Origin: Ignavibacteriales bacterium
GTDB taxonomy: Bacteria; Bacteroidota; Ignavibacteria; Ignavibacteriales; Ignavibacteriaceae
NCBI GenBank assembly: GCA_003538625.1
Contig: DPRR01000016.1
Coordinates: 1-64,000, forward strand
DNA length: 64,000 nt
Direction: 5' to 3'
In this document: one piece after another, positions 9,118 through 17,186 of the stretch
How positions within the stretch are numbered: the first letter of the stretch is position 1
Layout: each line of letters opens with the position of its first letter
Notes under the pieces: generated by a model
What the model saw: the letters and a program-made list of their open reading frames with translations, nothing else
What the model was told of the DNA's origin: nothing
The model's database searches: none
Made by a program: the position numbers and the translations under genes

Positions 9118-10803
9118 ATGACATTTAAATATTCAATTGGTGAAAATTCAAAGTTAGTTGATGAAACAATAAAAAAACTAAATGATGAAAATGTAGTTGA
9201 TAGAATCTGGAAAAAAGACTACACTGTCTGGAGCAATGATCCAACAGAAATATCAAATAGACTTGGTTGGCTCGATAGTGTCGATGTAACTGGCAAATCT
9301 GTAAAAGAAATAAATAAGTTTGTTGATGAAGTAAAAGATGCAGGATATACTCATGCATTGTTAATGGGAATGGGCGGCTCGTCCTTAGCTCCGGAAGTTT
9401 TTAGACTAACATTTGGAGTTAAAAAAGGTTATTTAGATTTAGCAGTAATTGATTCAACTCATCCACAAGTTGTAATGGAGTATGCAAAGAAATTTAATCC
9501 AGCAACAACATTGTACATTGTTTCAACAAAATCCGGCGGTACTGTTGAAACTTTTTCATTTATGAAATTCTTTTACAACTACGCTTTGCATATACTAGAG
9601 AAAGATGAAGTTGGAAAACATTTCGTAGCAATAACAGATCCGGAAAGCGGACTTCAAAAGGTTGCTGAGGAATTAAATTTTAGAAAAATATTTCTTAATG
9701 ACCCAAACATTGGCGGAAGATTTTCTGCTTTATCCTTATTTGGTATAGTTCCCGCAGCTTTAATTGGGGTTGATATTGAAAAATTTTTATCACTTGCGAA
9801 AGAAGAAACTCTAAACTGTAAAAACTCCGGTAAAGAAATTTCTAAAAATATTTCAGCAGTTATTGGATCAATAATTGGCACTCTGGGTAAAAAAGGAATT
9901 GATAAACTTACTTATATCATCTCACCAAAGTTTTCATATGCCGGTGCATGGATAGAACAGCTTATCGCTGAAAGCACAGGTAAAGTAGGGAAAGGAATCC
10001 TTCCTGTTGATTTAGAATCAGTTGAAGCACCGGAATATTATTCGAATGATCGGTTGTTTGTTTATTTAAAACTTAAAGACGATATGACTTATAATGAAAA
10101 ACTAAATTCATTAAAATTAAATGGATTTCCACTAATCGAAATTGAAGCAGAGTCTATTTACGATTTAGGTAAGCAATATTTTCTATGGGAGTTCGCAACT
10201 GCGATAGCGGGATGGGTTATGCAGATTCAACCTTTTGATCAGCCAAATGTTGAGCAGGCAAAAATAGTTGCAAGACAGATGATGAAAGAATATGAAGAGA
10301 AAGGGAAATTACCTGAGCTGAAGCCGCTATTACAGGATAAAGGAATAACGGTATTTGGTGATATCAAATCAAACTCTATCGATAAAGTATTAAGCACATT
10401 TCTATCAGATATTAAAGGTGGAAAAAACTATGTATCGATTCAGGCATATCTTACTCCTAACAAAGAAACCACTGATGCTTTACAAAAACTGAGAACATCA
10501 ATTCAGAAAAAATATAAAGTTGCAACAACGCTTGGCTTTGGTCCGCGATTCTTACATTCAACTGGACAACTTCACAAAGGTGATGCAGGAAATGGATATT
10601 TTATTCAGTTTACATCAAGCATTGAAGAGGATTTGCCAATACCAGAAAATCCTGGTGAAGAAAGTACATCTATTACATTTGGAATTTTAATTAAAGCACA
10701 AGCTTTGGGTGATAGACAAGCGCTAATTGATAATAAAAGAAAAGTACTTACAATTGATTTGGGAAGAGATGTTATTGATTCACTATCCATATTAACATTA
10801 TAA
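9118..10803 (+). CDS. pgi: Glucose-6-phosphate isomerase (fusion-type domain, standing alone)
   Basis: This cytosolic enzyme interconverts glucose 6-phosphate and fructose 6-phosphate. SIS-domain features are GMGGSSLAPEV near residues 84-94, STKSGGTVETFSFM near 140, the sugar-phosphate loop NIGGRFSALS, and GKVGKGILPV. The C-terminal part, with GFGPRFLHSTGQLHKG, resembles the isomerase half of bifunctional transaldolase/isomerase proteins of about 950 residues, but no transaldolase precedes it here. A strong ribosome binding site (AAAGGATGAG) lies before the ATG. The gene is flanked by an opposite-strand gene and a repeat, so it is probably monocistronic. Confidence 0.88.
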   Translation: MTFKYSIGENSKLVDETIKKLNDENVVDRIWKKDYTVWSNDPTEISNRLGWLDSVDVTGKSVKEINKFVDEVKDAGYTHALLMGMGGSSLAPEVFRLTFGVKKGYLDLAVIDSTHPQVVMEYAKKFNPATTLYIVSTKSGGTVETFSFMKFFYNYALHILEKDEVGKHFVAITDPESGLQKVAEELNFRKIFLNDPNIGGRFSALSLFGIVPAALIGVDIEKFLSLAKEETLNCKNSGKEISKNISAVIGSIIGTLGKKGIDKLTYIISPKFSYAGAWIEQLIAESTGKVGKGILPVDLESVEAPEYYSNDRLFVYLKLKDDMTYNEKLNSLKLNGFPLIEIEAESIYDLGKQYFLWEFATAIAGWVMQIQPFDQPNVEQAKIVARQMMKEYEEKGKLPELKPLLQDKGITVFGDIKSNSIDKVLSTFLSDIKGGKNYVSIQAYLTPNKETTDALQKLRTSIQKKYKVATTLGFGPRFLHSTGQLHKGDAGNGYFIQFTSSIEEDLPIPENPGEESTSITFGILIKAQALGDRQALIDNKRKVLTIDLGRDVIDSLSILTL

Positions 10804-10808
10804 TTTTT

Positions 10809-10857
10809 AATTGCCAAGACTTTCAAGATTGTCCACGACCTAAAGGTCGTGGCAATT
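10809..10857. repeat. Nested inverted repeat after pgi
   Basis: Outer arms AATTGCCA (10809-10816) and TGGCAATT (10850-10857) enclose a perfect inner hairpin CCACGACC-TAAA-GGTCGTGG (10833-10852). It lies six bases after the pgi stop. It may terminate transcription, although no T-run follows. Confidence 0.7.
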
Positions 10858-11023
10858 CAATAAAATCGATTAATTTCTGTTATAAACCCCAAAATAAGTC
10901 CAAAAGCGAGTGACTTCCTTATACTATACCTATTTGAGATCTCTTTTGCATACCTAATAATCATTCTTTAATTGTGCTTGTGACTGATTTATATCACACT
11001 GAAATTTTTTTTATAAATATTTC

Positions 11024-11059
11024 TTGACTCCTATGTTTTCTCTATCGTATATTTACGAT
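11024..11059 (+). promoter_or_regulatory. arsR promoter with ArsR-type operator
   Basis: A -35-like TTGACT (11024-11029) is followed after 18 bases by TATATT (11048-11053). The palindrome ATCGTATATTTACGAT (11044-11059) covers the -10 element, as expected for a repressor that blocks polymerase. It shares the pattern NTCG-N8-CGAN, with a TA-rich centre, with the sites at 12312 and 12701. The operator includes the ATG at 11058, which argues that this ATG is not the start. Confidence 0.6.
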
Positions 11060-11081
11060 GAACGATAAAGGAATTATTTAT

Positions 11082-11399
11082 ATGGCTGTTTCAAAAAAAG
11101 AAGAATTTACTCAAGAAGAAATCTGGCTGGCTGATGTTGCAAAATCACTTTCTCACCCTGCAAGAATTAAAATATTAAAAATGCTAAATGAGATGAATTC
11201 ATGTATGGTAGGCAGTTTAGTGGATAAACTTCCACTGGCGCAAGCAACAGTTTCACAGCATCTAAAAGAATTAAAACGGGTTGGGTTAATTGATGGCGAA
11301 ATTGATGGGCCAAAAGTATGTTATTGTGTTAACACTAAAGCATTAGCCAAAGCAAAAAGTGCATTAGATAAATTATTTAATAAAATAGGTTGTTGTTAA
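11082..11399 (+). CDS. ArsR-family metalloregulator (first copy)
   Basis: A small winged-helix repressor that should leave DNA when it binds arsenite or a related species. The helix-turn-helix is LPLAQATVSQHLKELKRVGL, followed by the wing GEIDGPKVCYCVN. Possible ligand cysteines lie in NSCMV, VCYCV and a terminal CC. I take ATG 11082, preceded by AAAGG, because the in-frame ATG at 11058 sits inside an operator-like palindrome. The gene lies 48 bases before arsM, and both probably form one transcript. The exact inducer is inferred from the neighbours. Confidence 0.88.
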   Translation: MAVSKKEEFTQEEIWLADVAKSLSHPARIKILKMLNEMNSCMVGSLVDKLPLAQATVSQHLKELKRVGLIDGEIDGPKVCYCVNTKALAKAKSALDKLFNKIGCC

Positions 11400-11446
11400 T
11401 TGTTATTGAAAGATTAAAAATTGAAAAAATTAGAAAGGAATATTTA

Positions 11447-12259
11447 ATGCAAACTTCTGAGGAACTAAAAAATGTTGTTAAAGAAAAATATGGTGAAATC
11501 GCAGTCTCAACGCCCCAATCAGGATGTTGCGGCACAACTTCTTCATGTTGTGGTGATTCATCCAATGTGGAATTTGTAATGATTGGCGATGAATATAAAA
11601 ATTTAAGCGGCTATGTTGCTGATGCCGATCTTGGATTAGGCTGCGGAGTGCCGACAGAATTTGCGGGAATTAAAAAAGGTGATACCGTTGTTGATTTAGG
11701 ATCCGGCGCAGGCAATGATGTGTTTGTTGTACGAGCGATAATTGGTGAAGAAGGTAAAGTTATCGGTATTGATATGACTGAGCAGATGATTGAAAAAGCA
11801 AATAGGAACAACGCAAAACTTGGTTACAACAATGTTGAGTTTAAGCTTGGTGATATTGAAGCAATGCCTTTAGAAAATAACATAGCAGATGTTATCGTTA
11901 GTAATTGTGTGTTAAATCTTGTCCCTGATAAAGTAAAAGCTTTTAATGAAATGTACCGGGTATTAAAACCAGGCGCACATTTTTGTGTTTCAGATATAGT
12001 AATTCAAGGTGAAATGTCTGAGGAATTAAAACATTCTGCTGCAATGTATACTGGTTGTGTTTCGGGTGCGATAGAACAGGAAGAATATTTGAAAATTATT
12101 GATGAAGTTGGTTTTAAAAATATTGAGATAAAAAAATCCAAAAGAATTGCTTTGCCAGACGACTTACTGCAAAAATATTTAACTGAACAAGGTATCAAAG
12201 AATACAAGGAAAATCTGAAAGGTATTTTCAGCATTACAGTGGTAGGATATAAGCTTTAA
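11447..12259 (+). CDS. arsM: Arsenite S-adenosylmethionine methyltransferase ArsM
   Basis: This cytosolic enzyme methylates arsenite with S-adenosylmethionine. The protein has 270 residues. The SAM-binding motif DLGSGAGND is at 83-91. Conserved cysteines are present in the expected places: Cys66 (GLGCGVP), Cys154 (SNCVLNL) and Cys204 (YTGCVSGA). An N-terminal SGCCGTTSSCCGD adds Cys27, 28, 34 and 35, common in bacterial ArsM. ATG 11447 has AAAGGA upstream. It follows the first arsR and is closed by a strong terminator. The arsenic neighbours strengthen the call over a generic methyltransferase. Confidence 0.92.
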   Translation: MQTSEELKNVVKEKYGEIAVSTPQSGCCGTTSSCCGDSSNVEFVMIGDEYKNLSGYVADADLGLGCGVPTEFAGIKKGDTVVDLGSGAGNDVFVVRAIIGEEGKVIGIDMTEQMIEKANRNNAKLGYNNVEFKLGDIEAMPLENNIADVIVSNCVLNLVPDKVKAFNEMYRVLKPGAHFCVSDIVIQGEMSEELKHSAAMYTGCVSGAIEQEEYLKIIDEVGFKNIEIKKSKRIALPDDLLQKYLTEQGIKEYKENLKGIFSITVVGYKL

Positions 12260-12265
12260 CAATTA

Positions 12266-12300
12266 ACAGGATGCAAAGTAGTATTGCATCCTGTTTTTTT
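12266..12300 (+). terminator. Rho-independent terminator after arsM
   Basis: Perfect 11-base arms ACAGGATGCAA (12266-12276) and TTGCATCCTGT (12284-12294) are followed by a run of T. It separates the arsR-arsM unit from the second arsR. Confidence 0.9.
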
Positions 12301-12311
12301 TGATTTTATAT

Positions 12312-12327
12312 TTCGATAGATAACGAA
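12312..12327. promoter_or_regulatory. ArsR-type operator before the second arsR
   Basis: TTCGATAGATAACGAA is a near-palindrome eight bases before the ATG at 12335. It closely matches the site at 12701-12716 (TTCGATATATAGCGAA). The shared pattern and position suggest autoregulation. Confidence 0.6.
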
Positions 12328-12334
12328 ATGAATT

Positions 12335-12682
12335 ATGACAAAAATCGATACAAAAATATTTAAAACCCTTTCTGATCCAAATAGACTAAGAATACTTAAA
12401 ATGCTTCAGAGTAAATCTCTTTGCGTTTGCGAGATTACTGATGTTTTAAAACTTGCAGCATCAACAGTTTCAAAACATCTTAGCATTCTTAGGGAAGTGG
12501 GTTTTATAATTGAACAGAAAGATGGCAAGTGGGTAAATTACATGATTAATCCGCGTCCATCTGATGCAAGAATATCTTCTGTTATTTCAACTCTTGATTT
12601 CTGGATTTCTGATGATCAGGTGATTCTATCAGATAAGCAAAAAGTTCAGAAAGTGGATCGTAGTGAAGTTTGTTCTAGATAA
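12335..12682 (+). CDS. arsR: ArsR-family arsenic-responsive repressor (second copy)
   Basis: A 115-residue winged-helix repressor. The metal-binding motif LCVCEI places Cys30 and Cys32 at the start of the DNA-binding helices, matching the ELCVCDL motif of classical ArsR. The helix-turn-helix is LAASTVSKHLSILREVGF, and the wing is KDGKWVNYMIN. An operator-like palindrome lies just upstream of it, and a second lies between it and the permease gene. This copy is the more classical As(III) sensor of the two in the window. Confidence 0.92.
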   Translation: MTKIDTKIFKTLSDPNRLRILKMLQSKSLCVCEITDVLKLAASTVSKHLSILREVGFIIEQKDGKWVNYMINPRPSDARISSVISTLDFWISDDQVILSDKQKVQKVDRSEVCSR

Positions 12683-12700
12683 AAAATTTTTAATCAATAA

Positions 12701-12716
12701 TTCGATATATAGCGAA
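12701..12716. promoter_or_regulatory. ArsR-type operator before the permease gene
   Basis: TTCGATATATAGCGAA is a near-perfect palindrome, 25 bases before the permease ATG at 12741. It is almost identical to the site before the second arsR. This implies arsenic-controlled expression of the permease. Confidence 0.6.
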
Positions 12717-12740
12717 TTGTAGTAGTAAGGTTAATCAAAT

Positions 12741-14042
12741 ATGAATTGGAAAGAACAGTACAAAAGTTTTTTATGGATATTAGTTTTTTTTCTGTTCGCA
12801 TACTTTATGCCGATAGAAAACCCAACATTCAAATCAGCGCTAAATGAAGCATTCGTGCTTGCAAAATGGTACGCACAAGAACACGTTTTGCTTTGTCTTA
12901 TTCCAGCATTTTTTATTGCAGGCACAATTGCGGTTTTTGTAAGCCAGGCTTCAGTCGTAAAATATTTTGGCGGTAAAGCAAAGAAATGGGTTGCATATTT
13001 GGTCGCCGCCGGTTCAGGAACTATACTTGCAGTATGCTCCTGCACAGTGCTTCCTCTTTTTTCAAGCATCCACAAACGTGGCGCGGGATTAGGCCCAGCC
13101 GTTGCATTTCTATACTCGGGTCCAGCGATAAACATTCTTGCAATTATTTTAACTGCAAGAATACTTGGATTTGAATTAGGTGTTGCACGAATTATTGGAG
13201 CAGTTTCTTTTAGTGTGATAATAGGTTTGATAATGGCATTTATTTATCGTAAAGAAGAAAAAGAAAAAGCTGATGCACAACTTGCAATGCCTGACATTCC
13301 GGAAGATAGACCAATATGGCAAACGGCAACACATTTTTTTATTCTGGTCGCAATTCTTGTTTTTGTTAATTGGGGCAAGCCGGATACAACCGCAGGATTC
13401 TGGTATTTTATGTTTGCAAACAAATGGTTCATAACTGGTTTGTTTGGATTGGCATTTGCACTATCAATGATATACATAATTAAAGTAAAAAAATTATTTG
13501 TGGCACTCGGAACATTAGCGGTAATCATTGCGGGAATAATTTTCTATAACAATCCACTTATTCCATTTATAGTTGCAGTAGCTGCAACAACAATTGCATT
13601 AAGTTTTTCGGAAGATGAACCCAACCAATGGCTGGGCGAAACCTGGGGATTTGCAAAACAAATTATGCCGCTGCTAGCTGCGGGAGTTTTGGTTGCGGGA
13701 TTTTTACTTGGATCACAAGGTAATCCTAACGGTATAATTCCAAATGAATGGATTGCAAATTTGGTTGGTGGAAATTCATTGTTCTCTAATTTTTTCGCAT
13801 CCATAACAGGTGCATTTATGTATTTTGCCACTCTTACAGAAATTCCAATTGTTCAAGGTTTAATCTCAAGTGGAATGGGTAAAGGTCCGGCACTCGCATT
13901 GTTGCTCGCCGGTCCTGCACTTTCATTACCAAATATGTTGGTTATTAGAACAGTTATGGGTACGCAAAAAACTATTGTATTTGTTTCGTTAGTAGTTGTT
14001 ATGGCAACTTTAAGCGGATTGATTTATGGAACATGGTTTTAG
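12741..14042 (+). CDS. arsP: ArsP-type permease (DUF318/COG0701 family)
   Basis: An inner-membrane permease of 433 residues with about ten hydrophobic segments. The family hallmark is AVCSCTVLPLFSSI, with Cys99 and Cys101, followed by GAGLGPAVAFLYSGPAINI. ArsP proteins export trivalent organoarsenicals such as methylarsenite, which would suit the neighbouring ArsM. Other members of this family have unknown substrates, so the exact role is inferred. It lies after the second arsR and has its own operator-like site upstream. Confidence 0.85.
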   Translation: MNWKEQYKSFLWILVFFLFAYFMPIENPTFKSALNEAFVLAKWYAQEHVLLCLIPAFFIAGTIAVFVSQASVVKYFGGKAKKWVAYLVAAGSGTILAVCSCTVLPLFSSIHKRGAGLGPAVAFLYSGPAINILAIILTARILGFELGVARIIGAVSFSVIIGLIMAFIYRKEEKEKADAQLAMPDIPEDRPIWQTATHFFILVAILVFVNWGKPDTTAGFWYFMFANKWFITGLFGLAFALSMIYIIKVKKLFVALGTLAVIIAGIIFYNNPLIPFIVAVAATTIALSFSEDEPNQWLGETWGFAKQIMPLLAAGVLVAGFLLGSQGNPNGIIPNEWIANLVGGNSLFSNFFASITGAFMYFATLTEIPIVQGLISSGMGKGPALALLLAGPALSLPNMLVIRTVMGTQKTIVFVSLVVVMATLSGLIYGTWF

Positions 14043-14046
14043 CCGC

Positions 14047-14120
14047 AGCACAGAATTTATTCTGTGCTTTCAACATGAATTAAATAATATTATTCAAAAT
14101 ATCACAGACTAAAGTCTGTG
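14047..14120. repeat. Two hairpins between the permease and arsC
   Basis: AGCACAGAA (14047-14055) pairs with TTCTGTGCT (14060-14068), and CACAGACT (14103-14110) pairs with AGTCTGTG (14113-14120). Both core sequences contain CACAGA/TCTGTG. The second lies 22 bases before the arsC start. They belong to the intergenic hairpin population of this window. Confidence 0.65.
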
Positions 14121-14142
14121 CTACGAAAGTAAAAGGAAATAA

Positions 14143-14568
14143 GTGAAAACAAGAATCTTAATACTTTGTACAGGCAATTCGTGTAGAAGCCAGATGGCAG
14201 AAGGATTTCTAAAATCATTTGATGAAAATCTGGAAGTTTATTCAGCAGGAACAAAACCTGCGGAAAAAGTAAATCCCTTTGCAGTAAAGGCAATGAAGGA
14301 AATTGGAATAGACATTAGCAATGGTTTTGCTGAGAATGTTGATAAATATCTTTCACAATCTTTTGATTTTGTAATTACAGTCTGTGATAATGCAAAAGAA
14401 ACCTGTCCTGTTTTTATGGGAGATGTTAAACATCGTCTGCACATTGGATTTGATGATCCTGCAGATACAGTTGGTACAGAGGATGAAGTTATGCCCGTTT
14501 ATCGCAGAGTTAGAGATGAGATCAAAAAAGAATTTTATGAGTTTTATCTAAAGGAATTAAAAAAGTAG
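14143..14568 (+). CDS. arsC: Thioredoxin-coupled arsenate reductase ArsC
   Basis: This cytosolic enzyme reduces arsenate to arsenite. It belongs to the low-molecular-weight phosphatase fold: the anion loop is C-x5-R with Cys9 and Arg15 (CTGNSCRS), and the redox cysteines Cys81 and Cys88 lie in VCDNAKETCP. These match Cys10, 82 and 89 of the Bacillus-type enzyme, which is recycled by thioredoxin. GTG is the start, with AAAGGA upstream. The many thioredoxin-like proteins downstream could supply the electrons. Confidence 0.93.
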   Translation: MKTRILILCTGNSCRSQMAEGFLKSFDENLEVYSAGTKPAEKVNPFAVKAMKEIGIDISNGFAENVDKYLSQSFDFVITVCDNAKETCPVFMGDVKHRLHIGFDDPADTVGTEDEVMPVYRRVRDEIKKEFYEFYLKELKK

Positions 14569-14570
14569 TG

Positions 14571-14671
14571 TCATTCTCGCGAAAGCGGGAATCTAACTAA
14601 GCAAATCGAAATGAATAAAAATATAGATACCCGCCTTCTCCCAGAGGGATGCCTATGGCAGCAGGTATCAC
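14571..14671. repeat. Dispersed inverted repeat after arsC
   Basis: It begins TCATTCTCGCGAAAGCGGGA and ends near CAGCAGGTATCACAA; the internal arms TAGATACCCGC and GCGGGAATCTA pair with one mismatch. It fills almost all of the space between arsC and the next gene. It shares its ends with the GTCATTCCC type seen at 20002. Confidence 0.6.
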
Positions 14672-14689
14672 AAAATAGGAGAAATAAAA

Positions 14690-14938
14690 ATGTTAGATAT
14701 AAAAGTTCTTGGTACAGGCTGTGCCAATTGTATTAAACTTGAAAATCTGGTTAAAGAAGTTGTTTCAGAGTCTAATATTTCTGCAATTGTTGAAAAGATA
14801 ACTGATAAAGATAAATTTATGGATTATGGAGTTATGCTAACTCCAGGTTTAGTTGTAAATGGGAAAGTTCTTTCAAGCGGAAAGATTCCAACTAAATCCA
14901 CATTAGCACATTGGTTAACGGATATTGTAAAGAATTAA
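14690..14938 (+). CDS. Small thioredoxin-like redox protein (first copy)
   Basis: An 82-residue thioredoxin-fold protein with active site GCANC near residues 10-14 and the cis-proline region MLTPGLVVNG. This matches the small thioredoxin-like family (MTH895 type) often found with arsenic permeases. AGGAG precedes the ATG. A 79-residue paralogue lies at 23460. It may pass electrons to ArsC or to a neighbouring membrane protein; this is inferred from position. Confidence 0.85.
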   Translation: MLDIKVLGTGCANCIKLENLVKEVVSESNISAIVEKITDKDKFMDYGVMLTPGLVVNGKVLSSGKIPTKSTLAHWLTDIVKN

Positions 14939-14972
14939 TTATTCTAAAAATAAATCTCATAGGGGAGATTAT

Positions 14973-15527
14973 ATGAAAGTTGATAACTCAAAAGAGTGGC
15001 ATTGGTTTACAGGTGGAATTTTAGTTTCACTTTTATCGGTTGCTACGTATTTTATTTTTGCTGCAATTGCTGACCGCAATTATCCCTTCGGTATTACAGC
15101 CGGATTCGGATACATCGCAGCTTTTTTCGGAAATATGTTTGGTGGATTATCAGAAAATCCGGTGATAAAAAGATTTGGTGAAAAACCAGACGCATTTATT
15201 GAATTTTTTATTTTGATTGGATTAATTGCTGGCGGATACACTGCGTCAAAAATATCCGGAACACTATCACCGGAAAATATTCCTGCAGTTTGGGAAAAGT
15301 ATCACGGTAAAAGTTTAGTAAAACGATACGTCTTTGTTTTAATAGGAAGTGTTTTACTTGGATACGGTGCAGCATTAGCTGGTGGATGTACCACTGGAAA
15401 TATACTTCAGGGCTGGGCGCATCTTTCACTTGGAAGTATCGTTGCGGGAATTTCTTTTTTTGCTGCTGGAATTATCACTGCAAAAATTCTATATCCTAAA
15501 CTTGGAGGCAACGATGCTTCTAATTAA
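14973..15527 (+). CDS. YeeE/YedE-family transporter, first half
   Basis: An integral membrane protein of 184 residues with about five hydrophobic segments. The family signature GGCTTGN near residues 137-143 contains the conserved cysteine implicated in binding thiosulfate or another sulfur compound. It overlaps the next gene by 14 bases; the two together correspond to one full-length YeeE/YedE protein, as in the split PmpA/PmpB type. GGGGAG lies before the ATG. Its location suggests a sulfur substrate handled alongside arsenic, but this is not proven. Confidence 0.87.
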   Translation: MKVDNSKEWHWFTGGILVSLLSVATYFIFAAIADRNYPFGITAGFGYIAAFFGNMFGGLSENPVIKRFGEKPDAFIEFFILIGLIAGGYTASKISGTLSPENIPAVWEKYHGKSLVKRYVFVLIGSVLLGYGAALAGGCTTGNILQGWAHLSLGSIVAGISFFAAGIITAKILYPKLGGNDASN

Positions 15528-16056
15528 TATTCTATTCGGATTAGTGGTTGGATTTATTTTCGGTTTCATCTTAACCAAAACCGGAGTTACAAAATATCCA
15601 CGCGTAATGGGAATGCTTCTGCTTAAAGATTTTAAGATCCTAAAATTTATGCTTACTGCCGTTACATCATCAATGATTCTGTTTTATCTGCTTGGTGATT
15701 TTGGATTGTTGAAAGTTGTCCCTAAAAATCTCGATTGGGGAAAACTTGTTGGCGGATTAATCTTTGGAACTGGAATGGGAATACTTGGTTATTGCCCGGG
15801 CACAATGGCAGCAAGAATTGGTGAAGGTAAGAAGGATTCCATACTTGCTCTGTTTGGTACAGCTATTGGAATTTTAATATATGCGCTAACAATAAAGCCT
15901 GTTAAGTCGTTATTCTTATCAGGTGAAATTAATGGAGACATTTCAATTCTGCTTGGAATAAACAGATGGTTCGTAATTATTCCCGCTGCTGTAATCTTCA
16001 TTTCCATAATATATTTTGTTAATAAAAAATTTGACGACAATAAGAAAATATTTTAA
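15514..16056 (+). CDS. YeeE/YedE-family transporter, second half
   Basis: A 180-residue membrane protein starting at ATG 15514, supported by GGAGG at 15504-15508; longer readings of the frame would run deep into the upstream gene. It has about four or five membrane segments and the second YeeE-type motif GYCPGTMAARIGEGKKD with a conserved cysteine. It should assemble with the product of the overlapping upstream gene. Ten bases separate it from acr3, so the transporter genes are probably co-expressed with arsenite export. Confidence 0.85.
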   Translation: MLLINILFGLVVGFIFGFILTKTGVTKYPRVMGMLLLKDFKILKFMLTAVTSSMILFYLLGDFGLLKVVPKNLDWGKLVGGLIFGTGMGILGYCPGTMAARIGEGKKDSILALFGTAIGILIYALTIKPVKSLFLSGEINGDISILLGINRWFVIIPAAVIFISIIYFVNKKFDDNKKIF

Positions 16057-16065
16057 AGGATTTTG

Positions 16066-17148
16066 ATGAGCTCATTAACAAAAAAACTGTCATTCTTAGA
16101 TCGCTACTTAACATTATGGATTTTCCTTGCGATGTTTATTGGAGTGTTCTCCGGATATCTATTCCCATCAGTTGTTGATTTCTGGAATTCATTTCAATCT
16201 GGTACAACAAACATTCCAATTGCAATTGGGCTAATTTTAATGATGTATCCTCCGCTTGCAAAAGTTAAGTATGAAGAGCTGCCTGATGTTTTTAGAAATG
16301 TAAAAGTGCTTACACTTTCTCTTGTTCAAAATTGGATTATTGGTCCGATACTAATGTTCGTTCTTGCTATTATCTTTTTGCAGGATTACCCGGAATATAT
16401 GGCCGGACTAATATTGATAGGGCTGGCACGCTGTATTGCAATGGTTATTGTTTGGAATGAGCTTGCAAAAGGAGATACTGAATATGCAGCAGGATTGGTC
16501 GCATTCAATTCTATATTCCAGGTTTTGTTCTTTTCGATTTATGCTTATGTGTTTTTGACTGTTCTTCCTTCTTGGCTTGGATTAAAAACCTTTGCTGTTG
16601 ATATAACTATCGGACAAATTGCTGAAAGTGTTTTTGTCTATCTCGGAATTCCATTTCTGGCAGGAATGATAACACGATTTGTTGCATTAAAATTAAAATC
16701 AAAAGAATGGTACGAAAAGAAATTCATTCCAAGAATCAGCCCAATAACTCTTATTGCTTTGCTCTTTACTATTGTGGTAATGTTCTCACTAAAAGGAGAA
16801 TATATAGTCCAGCTTCCACTTGATGTTGTAAGAATCGCAATCCCATTACTGTTTTATTTTGTGATAATGTTTTTTGTTTCGTTTTATATGGGTAAAAAAA
16901 TTGGTGCCGATTACAGCAAAACAGCAACACTTTCATTTACTGCCGCGAGTAATAATTTTGAGCTAGCGATAGCAGTTGCAATTGCGGTGTTTGGAATAAA
17001 CAGTGGTGAAGCTTTTGCTGCGGTAATTGGTCCGCTTGTAGAAGTACCTGTTTTAATAGCACTTGTCAATGTTGCATTATTCTTTCAAAAAAAATATTTC
17101 GGCAAAGTGGAAGAAGGAACAGTTAAAGCTCCGGATATTTGTCCGTAA
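16066..17148 (+). CDS. acr3: Arsenite efflux carrier Acr3
   Basis: An inner-membrane carrier of 360 residues with ten predicted helices that exports arsenite using the proton gradient. The functional cysteine Cys123 lies in GLARCIAMVIVWNELAKG, a hallmark of Acr3. FTAASNNFELAIAVAIAVFG and the GPLVEVPVLI segment near the C-terminus are also family motifs. The frame opens with TTG directly before ATG 16066; AAAGGA upstream favours the ATG. This is the clearest efflux gene of the island. Confidence 0.95.
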   Translation: MSSLTKKLSFLDRYLTLWIFLAMFIGVFSGYLFPSVVDFWNSFQSGTTNIPIAIGLILMMYPPLAKVKYEELPDVFRNVKVLTLSLVQNWIIGPILMFVLAIIFLQDYPEYMAGLILIGLARCIAMVIVWNELAKGDTEYAAGLVAFNSIFQVLFFSIYAYVFLTVLPSWLGLKTFAVDITIGQIAESVFVYLGIPFLAGMITRFVALKLKSKEWYEKKFIPRISPITLIALLFTIVVMFSLKGEYIVQLPLDVVRIAIPLLFYFVIMFFVSFYMGKKIGADYSKTATLSFTAASNNFELAIAVAIAVFGINSGEAFAAVIGPLVEVPVLIALVNVALFFQKKYFGKVEEGTVKAPDICP

Positions 17149-17186
17149 TTATTCATAAACTTTATATTATTTCTAAGGGGAAATGT

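Noticed and set aside
9125..9358. Open frame on the minus strand inside pgi
   Set aside because: It lies opposite a well-supported gene, has low-complexity composition and no ribosome binding site or family features.
11058..11081. ATG at 11058 as the start of the first arsR
   Set aside because: The ATG is part of an operator-like palindrome; ATG 11082 has a better placed ribosome binding site.
12986..13174. Additional open frame within the ArsP-type permease gene
   Set aside because: It is an out-of-frame shadow of a conserved membrane protein gene.
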